Positions 37,622-42,799 of a stretch of 42,799 nucleotides of DNA are shown in pieces. The position numbers and the translations under genes are program-made. Source of the stretch: an uncultured Faecalibacterium sp. (GTDB taxonomy: Bacteria > Bacillota > Clostridia > Oscillospirales > Ruminococcaceae). Within the stretch, counting starts at the first letter, position 1, and the number at the start of each line of letters is the position of its first letter. The notes below the pieces were generated by a model that made no database searches, was not told the origin of the DNA, and saw nothing but the letters and a program-made list of their open reading frames with translations. The stretch is from positions 1 to 42,799 of the forward strand of contig CAKSVD010000017.1 in NCBI GenBank assembly GCA_934503275.1, written 5' to 3'.

Positions 37622-38296
37622 ATGGTTACGAATACTGTCGGAATCGATAAGGAAGTTGAAGTTGACCGAAAGGAAAATCTGCGCGACCATCGCCTGTACT
37701 GGATCGGGCGTCGGACGCAGGACGTGATCTTGTCATCGCTGGCGCTGGTAGTGCTGTCGCCGGTCATGCTGGCTACGGCTATCGCAATTGTGGTGGATGA
37801 CCCGTCTGCAGACCCTGTATTCAGTCAGGAGCGCATTGGCCGCAACGGCAAGCCCTTCAAGTTCTATAAGTTCCGCTCCATGTGCCCCAATGCAGAGGCA
37901 AAGTTGGACGACCTGCTGGACCAGAATGAAATGGATGGCCCTGTGTTCAAGATCAAGGACGACCCCCGCATTACCCGTGTGGGCAAGTTTATCCGCAAGA
38001 CCAGTCTCGATGAGCTGCCCCAGTTGTGGAACATCCTGAAGGGCGATATGAGCATCGTTGGCCCCCGCCCGGCACTTCCCCGAGAGGTGGAACAGTACGG
38101 CGACTACGAAAAGCAGCGTCTGTATGTGACCCCCGGCCTGAGCTGCTACTGGCAGATCGCCCCACACCGCAATGACCTCTCTTTTGAAGAGTGGATGGAT
38201 CTGGACGTGAAGTATGTCAAGGAGCGCAGCTTTTGGGTGGATTGGAAGATTATTTTTAAGACCTTCAAGGTGTGCTTGCTGGGGCGTGGGGAGTAA
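37622..38296 (+). CDS. Initiating sugar transferase of the polysaccharide locus
   Basis: Polyprenyl-phosphate glycosylphosphotransferase that starts a surface polysaccharide repeat on undecaprenyl phosphate. 224 residues: N-terminal basic region, one hydrophobic hairpin (about 35-60, DVILSSLALVVLSPVMLATAIAI), then DPVFSQERIGRNGKPF, FYKFRSM, TSLDELPQLWNILKGDMSIVGPRPALPREV and TPGLSCYWQIAPHRNDLSF. The last segment is typical of members using galactose-type or amino sugars, but the sugar cannot be assigned. ATG 37622 follows GAGGAGAAAA. GC-rich like the core genome, unlike the genes right after it. Confidence 0.93.
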   Translation: MVTNTVGIDKEVEVDRKENLRDHRLYWIGRRTQDVILSSLALVVLSPVMLATAIAIVVDDPSADPVFSQERIGRNGKPFKFYKFRSMCPNAEAKLDDLLDQNEMDGPVFKIKDDPRITRVGKFIRKTSLDELPQLWNILKGDMSIVGPRPALPREVEQYGDYEKQRLYVTPGLSCYWQIAPHRNDLSFEEWMDLDVKYVKERSFWVDWKIIFKTFKVCLLGRGE

Positions 38297-38332
38297 GGGG
38301 TATCAGCTTACATAAAGATTGGGAGAATAGCC

Positions 38333-39502
38333 GTGAGAAAAAAGAAAAAAATCTTAATGGTTCATAATTTTTATCAAATAGGTGGCGGAGAACATACGGT
38401 TTTCAAAAACGAAGTAGAACTGCTTCGAGATAATGGCCATGAAGTAATAGAGTATACGCGTAGCAACGATGAACTGAAATCTGATAAATGGAAATTGCTC
38501 TTTTTGCCTTTTACAACAGTGTGGTCTCTTAGAACCTATATAGAGATCAGAAAACTGATAAAGAACGAACAGATCGATGTTGTGCATTGTCATAACACGT
38601 TTCCATTGATTTCGCCATCTGTGTATTATGCTGCAAGAAGCATGAAAGTTCCTGTGGTTCAGACGATTCATAATTTCAGACTTCTCTGCCCGAATGGGTC
38701 TTTTTACTGCAAGGGCAAAGTGTGCGAAAAGTGCCGCGAGAACGGAAACTTCAAAGAAGCAATAAAAAACAAATGTTATCGAAACTCTACACTTGGAACA
38801 ATAATTGTTGCAGCAATGTTAACGGTTAACAGAAAACTAGGAATCTATAAAAAAATATCATATATCTTTTTGACTGAATTCAACAAAAGTAAATTCGATA
38901 AACTCATCGATATAAATTCAAATCAGGTATTCGTAAAACCTAATTTTGTAAGCAGAAAAGGGGAACTAAGCAAAGGAGCACACAAGCGAGTGTTCATTTT
39001 TGCAAGTAGACTTGAAGAAAACAAAGGAATAAAACTCCTTTTGGAATTGTGGAAGTTGCTTCCTAAGGATTATTGCCTGCACATTTATGGAGATGGAACC
39101 CTCAAAAATTTCGTTGAAGAAAATGTGAAAGAGAATATTTCCTTTTACGGATTTACTCCACAGAAAACTATTTTTGAAGATTTATCAACTGCAACAGCAC
39201 TTGTATTTCCAAGTATCTGGTATGAAGGCTTCCCAATGATTCTTGCAGAGGCAATGGCCATTGGTTGCCCTGTTGTATCGACAAATATAGGCAATGCAGG
39301 AGATATTCTTGTCAATTCAAAAGGTGGAACAACATTTGAACCTGACAAGCCCGATACATTTATAAATGCTATTGAAGATGTTTTGCAGAACAACGAAATA
39401 TATCAGAAAAATGCACTGGCCTATTACAGCGAAACACTGTCAAAAGATAAAAAATATGTTCTCCAAAACGATATATATGAACATTTGTTCGGGGGGGGGT
39501 AA
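38333..39502 (+). CDS. GT4 glycosyltransferase ending at a poly-G tract
   Basis: Retaining glycosyltransferase of the GT-B fold, adding a sugar to the lipid-linked glycan. 389 residues with an N-terminal domain (HNFYQIGGGEHTVF, VHCHNTFPLISPSVYY, QTIHNFRLLCPNGSFY) and a C-terminal nucleotide-sugar domain (FASRLEENKGI, IYGDG, GFTPQKTIFEDLSTA, and the E-x7-E motif in WYEGFPMILAEAM). The GTG start 38333 has GGGAG upstream. The protein ends ...EHLFGGG, encoded by nine G residues directly before TAA. One extra G would remove this stop and fuse the protein to the next frame. AT-rich, unlike its neighbours. Confidence 0.9.
   Translation: MRKKKKILMVHNFYQIGGGEHTVFKNEVELLRDNGHEVIEYTRSNDELKSDKWKLLFLPFTTVWSLRTYIEIRKLIKNEQIDVVHCHNTFPLISPSVYYAARSMKVPVVQTIHNFRLLCPNGSFYCKGKVCEKCRENGNFKEAIKNKCYRNSTLGTIIVAAMLTVNRKLGIYKKISYIFLTEFNKSKFDKLIDINSNQVFVKPNFVSRKGELSKGAHKRVFIFASRLEENKGIKLLLELWKLLPKDYCLHIYGDGTLKNFVEENVKENISFYGFTPQKTIFEDLSTATALVFPSIWYEGFPMILAEAMAIGCPVVSTNIGNAGDILVNSKGGTTFEPDKPDTFINAIEDVLQNNEIYQKNALAYYSETLSKDKKYVLQNDIYEHLFGGG
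39491..39499 (+). repeat. Poly-G tract (G9) at the end of the first GT4 gene
   Basis: Nine consecutive G residues in otherwise AT-rich DNA. The current length puts TAA 39500-39502 in frame. A length of 10 (or 7) puts the downstream GT4 fragment in frame. Long homopolymer tracts slip during replication and are typical phase-variation switches. Confidence 0.9.
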
Positions 39503-40011
39503 GAACATATATTTATGCCGGAAGACTTGATAAAGGAAAAGGAATACTAAAACTGCTTAATGAATGGACCAATCTGCCGGGCACCTATGTACTTGAAGTT
39601 TATGGAGAGGGTGAGTGCGCAGCCGAGGTTCGAAAGTTAGCAGCTAAATATCCAAACATTCATTTGAATGGATTCTGCCCACAAAAAGAATTATTCAATT
39701 CCTTAAAATCCGCAGTCACATTGATTACGCCCTATATATGGTATGAGGGCTACCCTATGAATATTGCAGAATGTTTCTCTTTGGGAGTTCCGGTCGTATC
39801 AACGAGGATTGGAAATGCTGGCGACTTAGTTTCAAAATCAAATGCAGGAACTCTATTTGATTTTGAAGTCAAGGGCTCTTTTAGGAAAGCGTTGGATGCA
39901 GTTTATGAACAACGAACGAAATTTTCGTTTAATGCTTATAACTATTACTTGTGCAACCAGACACCTGCTTCAAACTATGAAAGACTAAATAAAATATATG
40001 ATACATTGTAA
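39500..40011 (+). pseudogene. Headless GT4 glycosyltransferase fragment (possible phase-variable extension)
   Basis: The frame beginning at the poly-G tract (GTA 39499 onward) is open without a stop to TAA 40009-40011 and encodes a complete GT-B C-terminal domain: RTYIYAGRLDKGKGI, VYGEG, GFCPQKELFNSL, and the E-x7-E motif in WYEGYPMNIAECF. It is clearly a paralogue of the preceding gene's second half but has no N-terminal domain and no good start; ATG 39664 is internal. It is either a remnant after deletion between tandem GT4 genes or the second half of a fusion made when the G tract gains a base. The transcript continues into the WecG-type gene. Confidence 0.8.
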
Positions 40012-40756
40012 CAAACTAAAGAATATTCCTACACGCGTAAATATAATCGGTGTGCCGATTTCAGTAGTGAATATGGAGAGTTGTATTTCCTTTTTATTCT
40101 CCAATTGGGATGCTGTACATGGAAATTACGTCTGTGTTTCCAATGTGCATACGACAGTTATGGCACATGATGATCCACAATATTATAAGGTACAAGCGGA
40201 GTCTTTGCTGTCTGTGCCAGACGGGAAACCACTTTCTGTAATTGGAAGAAAGAAATTTCCGCAGATGAATCGTGTCACCGGACCGGATTTGATGCGAAGG
40301 CTTTTTGAAGAGTCGAAAGAAAAGAAAATCCGACATTACTTTTATGGAACAACGCAAGAAAATATAAATGCGCTTCTTGAGAAAATCAAAAAGGAGTATC
40401 CATGGGTTGAAGTAGTCGGATGTGAGCCTTCCGTGTTTCGTCCGCTCAGTGAAGAAGAGGAGAATGCACTCATAGCGCGAATAAATCAAACCAATCCAGA
40501 TATTGTTTGGGTCGCCTTGGGTGCTCCACGCCAAGAAGAGTTCTGCTATAAAATGCAAGGGAAAATCAACGGCCTTATGATTGGCGTTGGTGGAGCATTT
40601 AATGTCGTCTCTGGCGTAATTGATGAAGCACCTCAATGGATGCAGGATATTAGCATGGAATGGTTTTATCGGTTCATAAAAGAACCAAAAAGGCTGTTCA
40701 AAAGATATTTTACAACTAACTCAAAATTTTTAATTCTTAATTTTCTGAGGAAATAA
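39998..40756 (+). CDS. WecG/TagA/CpsF family glycosyltransferase (GT26)
   Basis: Transfers an N-acetyl-hexosaminuronate or N-acetylmannosamine-type sugar onto an undecaprenyl-linked acceptor. 252 residues: VNIIGVPISVVNME, VSNVHTTVMA, VPDGKPLSVIGR (the family D-G-x-x acceptor region), VWVALGAPRQEEF and GVGGAFNVVSG, then PQWMQDISMEWFYRFIKEPKRLFKRY, all diagnostic. ATG 39998 overlaps the end of the headless GT4 frame by 14 bases; no strong ribosome-binding site, so translation may be coupled to the upstream frame. If so, the poly-G switch would also influence this gene. Confidence 0.92.
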   Translation: MIHCNKLKNIPTRVNIIGVPISVVNMESCISFLFSNWDAVHGNYVCVSNVHTTVMAHDDPQYYKVQAESLLSVPDGKPLSVIGRKKFPQMNRVTGPDLMRRLFEESKEKKIRHYFYGTTQENINALLEKIKKEYPWVEVVGCEPSVFRPLSEEEENALIARINQTNPDIVWVALGAPRQEEFCYKMQGKINGLMIGVGGAFNVVSGVIDEAPQWMQDISMEWFYRFIKEPKRLFKRYFTTNSKFLILNFLRK

Positions 40757-40757
40757 A

Positions 40758-41924
40758 ATGACGCTGTTTTATATTTGCGTACTAGGTGTTGCACTGTTTG
40801 GGGGGGCATTTGTCAAATTCTCTATTGCCGGAATTCAAATCTTTTATCTTGTATTGCTTTTTTTAGTGGTTGCTTATATCAAATATTTCTATTCACATTG
40901 GGGAGTAATTCAACTCACGAAAATCAATAAGGCAATAATTGGATTTGAACTCTATGCACTAATGATGATAGCGATGTCCTTTGCAGGAACGAACAAATTA
41001 TTTGCAAGTGATGACCTTTTTTTTGAAAAAGCATATATTCCACGCCAAGCATATTATGTGTTTGTCATACCAGCAATTCTCTTAATGGAAGATAGGGACA
41101 ACATAGATTATTTCAAGAATTTTTTGAACAAAAATTATAATATCATCTTTTGGATCATATATATCGGAAGCATGATTTATTCTAAAAGATTTGCAATATC
41201 AGTTCCAACAGAACTGATAATAGCTGGATTGCTATTGTGGGGGAATGATATACGAAGAACCAAAAGTGGACTTTTACAAACGCTCCTTATCTTATTCTCG
41301 CCAATCGCAGTTGGCGGAGAAATGACAAACATGTTAATTCGAATGATTTATGCGTTTTTATACTTCTATAAAAATAAGCGTAATGCGATAAAAATATTTG
41401 GTCTTGCATTTAAAACTATGATTGCTGGAATCTTTATTCTGCCTATAATGTCAGGTCTATTCACTAATATTTTCGATGCAAATTCATGGTGGAGATTACT
41501 GTATTGGAAAGATGAACTAGCACAATTGGTTCAAAGCTACGGCCTTGGAGTGGGCTATGGAACGTCCTACGCAACAGAGAACTTTGTTGGAAATCTAGGA
41601 AGTGTTGTATCCGGGCCATTTGCTGCAACAGCTGAATACAGTACCCTTGATAAACTTTTTATAACAGGTCCTCATAACTCATATGTTAGTATCGCGTTTA
41701 GACTTGGAATTGTTGGCATTGTTCTCTTTTTGGTTATGATCTTCGATTTAATAGAAAAGATTTCCGAAAAGAACAATGAAATTTCAAGATGCGCTATATT
41801 CATGCTTTTCTCATCAATTGTTTTGATTGGCGTTAATGTCGGACTTGAAAGTCCATACTATCTCATTATGTTTGTTTTTTCGTTTGGGTTTTGTGCAAGT
41901 GAAGTATATCATGAACATGAATGA
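40758..41924 (+). CDS. Wzy / O-antigen-ligase-like polysaccharide polymerase
   Basis: 388-residue multi-spanning membrane protein of about ten helices, with a large loop between the later helices (DANSWWRLLYWKDELAQLVQSYGLGVGYGTSY ... GPHNSYVSIAFRLGIVG). The GPHNSY/HNxxL pattern and flanking arginines are characteristic of WaaL/Wzy ligases and polymerases. The start ATG 40758 lies two bases after the previous stop. Codons 15-17 are encoded by seven consecutive G residues (40800-40806, LFGGAF), so a single-base slip would truncate the protein at once. AT-rich. Confidence 0.82.
   Translation: MTLFYICVLGVALFGGAFVKFSIAGIQIFYLVLLFLVVAYIKYFYSHWGVIQLTKINKAIIGFELYALMMIAMSFAGTNKLFASDDLFFEKAYIPRQAYYVFVIPAILLMEDRDNIDYFKNFLNKNYNIIFWIIYIGSMIYSKRFAISVPTELIIAGLLLWGNDIRRTKSGLLQTLLILFSPIAVGGEMTNMLIRMIYAFLYFYKNKRNAIKIFGLAFKTMIAGIFILPIMSGLFTNIFDANSWWRLLYWKDELAQLVQSYGLGVGYGTSYATENFVGNLGSVVSGPFAATAEYSTLDKLFITGPHNSYVSIAFRLGIVGIVLFLVMIFDLIEKISEKNNEISRCAIFMLFSSIVLIGVNVGLESPYYLIMFVFSFGFCASEVYHEHE
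40800..40806 (+). repeat. Poly-G tract (G7) near the start of the polymerase gene
   Basis: Seven G residues at codons 15-17 of the Wzy-like gene, in AT-rich DNA. The gene is in frame at this length. Confidence 0.85.
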
Positions 41925-42022
41925 TATTAGAAAATAATAGATTTGAGTTTGTTACGCGCTACGGTATGTTAATTGCAAAAATTGTAAAAGCAAACAAGAT
42001 GCTGAAAAAACGTACAGACTAA
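41921..42022 (+). CDS. Possible 33-residue peptide coupled to the polymerase gene
   Basis: ATG 41921 overlaps the polymerase stop (ATGA) and the frame runs to TAA 42020-42022, encoding a basic helical peptide (MILENNRFEFVTRYGMLIAK..., ending MLKKRTD). ATGA coupling favours translation, but no family is recognised. It may be the surviving start of a gene lost when the AT-rich cassette recombined next to the GC-rich capE-like gene. Confidence 0.4.
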   Translation: MILENNRFEFVTRYGMLIAKIVKANKMLKKRTD

Positions 42023-42062
42023 GAGATTGGTATACAAAATTAAAGTAGAGAGGAAAATTAAA

Positions 42063-42799
42063 ATGTCTGCATTTGATAACGCAACCCTTATGATCACTGG
42101 TGGCACTGGTTCTTTTGGCTCCACCGTTCTGAAGCACTTCTTAGATTCCGATTTGAAGGAGATCCGCATCTTCTCCCGTGACGAAAAGAAGCAGGATGAT
42201 ATGCGCCACGAACTTCAGGCCAAGCACCCTGACACCGCTAAGAAGGTGAAGTTCTACATCGGTGATGTCCGCAACCCGCAGTCCATCCGTGACGCAATGC
42301 CCGGTGTTGACTACATCTTCCACGCTGCTGCCTTGAAGCAGGTTCCTTCCTGCGAATTCTTCCCCATGCAGGCTGTTCAGACCAACATCATCGGTACTGA
42401 CAACGTTCTGCACGCTGCCATCGACGCAGGCGTTAAGCGTGTTGTCTGTCTGTCCACTGACAAGGCGGCTTATCCCATCAACGCAATGGGCATCTCCAAG
42501 GCTATGATGGAGCATGTCATCTACGCCAACGCCCGTGTGGCTGCTGAACGTGGCGGCACCACCATCTGCTGCACCCGTTACGGCAACGTCATGTGCAGCC
42601 GTGGCTCCGTCATTCCGCTGTTCATCGACCAGATCAAGGCTGGCAACCCCATCACCATCACCGACCCCAATATGACCCGCTTTCTGATGAACCTGGACGA
42701 GGCTGTGGATCTGGTCTTGTTCGCTTTCCAACATGCAAATCCCGGTGATTTGTTCATCCAGAAGTCTGATGCTTCCACCATCGGCGATTTGGCAAAGGC
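42063..42799 (+). CDS. Polysaccharide biosynthesis SDR protein (CapE/WbjB/FnlA-like nucleotide-sugar epimerase/dehydratase), partial
   Basis: NAD(P)-dependent short-chain dehydrogenase acting on UDP-GlcNAc in the route to fucosamine-type sugars. The first 245 codons are in the window and the gene continues beyond it. It opens with LMITGGTGSFGSTVL (TGGTGSFG nucleotide loop), followed by FSRDEKKQDDMRHEL, FYIGDVRNPQSI, HAAALKQVPSCEF and STDKAAYPINAMGISKAMME, where the usual catalytic Tyr-x3-Lys is Met-x3-Lys, as in the CapE/FlaA1 group. ATG 42063 has AGAGAGGAAAA upstream. GC-rich, in sharp contrast to the preceding cassette. Confidence 0.92.
   Translation, partial: MSAFDNATLMITGGTGSFGSTVLKHFLDSDLKEIRIFSRDEKKQDDMRHELQAKHPDTAKKVKFYIGDVRNPQSIRDAMPGVDYIFHAAALKQVPSCEFFPMQAVQTNIIGTDNVLHAAIDAGVKRVVCLSTDKAAYPINAMGISKAMMEHVIYANARVAAERGGTTICCTRYGNVMCSRGSVIPLFIDQIKAGNPITITDPNMTRFLMNLDEAVDLVLFAFQHANPGDLFIQKSDASTIGDLAK

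Noticed and set aside
39491..39499. Poly-G tract as a simple sequencing or assembly error
   Set aside because: It cannot be excluded from the sequence alone, but even with a corrected length the downstream GT4 domain would be an unusual in-frame fusion, so the locus stays noteworthy.

Overview
The window looks like a chromosome segment from a GC-rich, low-ecology Firmicute of the Clostridia, most likely Oscillospiraceae and close to Faecalibacterium. That placement is an inference from gene content (secG-rnr pair, archaeal-type AspRS, a Tritrichomonas-type IMP dehydrogenase, Ser/Ala-rich lipoprotein) and codon use. No 16S gene is present to prove it.

Left part (1-29.9 kb) is ordinary core genome. 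It holds a class B penicillin-binding protein, secG and rnr; a small XRE repressor divergent from a 95-codon unknown gene; rpmE with a structured leader; a four-gene GldA/GldF/GldG/DUF4340-type ABC system; the polyamine operon potABCD with a terminator hairpin in its leader; an acyl-ACP thioesterase; a two-half chromate-type transporter; a LOG-family hydrolase; a tiny SEAAS-repeat lipoprotein; a 54-residue acidic small protein before a ZIP metal transporter; a MATE exporter with a long palindromic element in its 5' leader; an initiating sugar transferase; aspS; a leftward operon of aspartate-dehydrogenase-like, 2-hydroxyacid dehydrogenase, thiD and tenA; an intergenic candidate small RNA; guaB; and pncB with two near-identical palindromes at its promoter.

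Middle part (30.0-37.6 kb) starts at tRNA-Leu(TAA) and is an accessory island. It contains an unusual SF2 helicase, about 1.5 kb of decayed and duplicated gene remnants, a leftward block of small genes (two small unknowns, a membrane or secreted unknown, an XRE regulator, a SprT-like zinc protease, a 91-residue unknown) and a divergent ribbon-helix-helix-like regulator. The divergent pair is separated by two copies of a TACTTCATGAAGTA-type dyad. A candidate 75-nt small RNA lies between two of the leftward genes. No integrase or attachment duplication was seen.

Right part (37.6 kb to the end) is a surface-polysaccharide locus. A GC-rich initiating sugar transferase and a GC-rich CapE/FnlA-like epimerase/dehydratase flank a visibly AT-rich core: a GT4 glycosyltransferase, a headless second GT4, a WecG/TagA-type transferase and a Wzy/ligase-like membrane protein. 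The two AT-rich membrane/transferase genes carry poly-G runs: G9 exactly at the stop of the first GT4, where one added G fuses it in frame to the headless GT4, and G7 at codons 15-17 of the polymerase. This suggests a phase-variable glycan switch and is the most interesting observation here.
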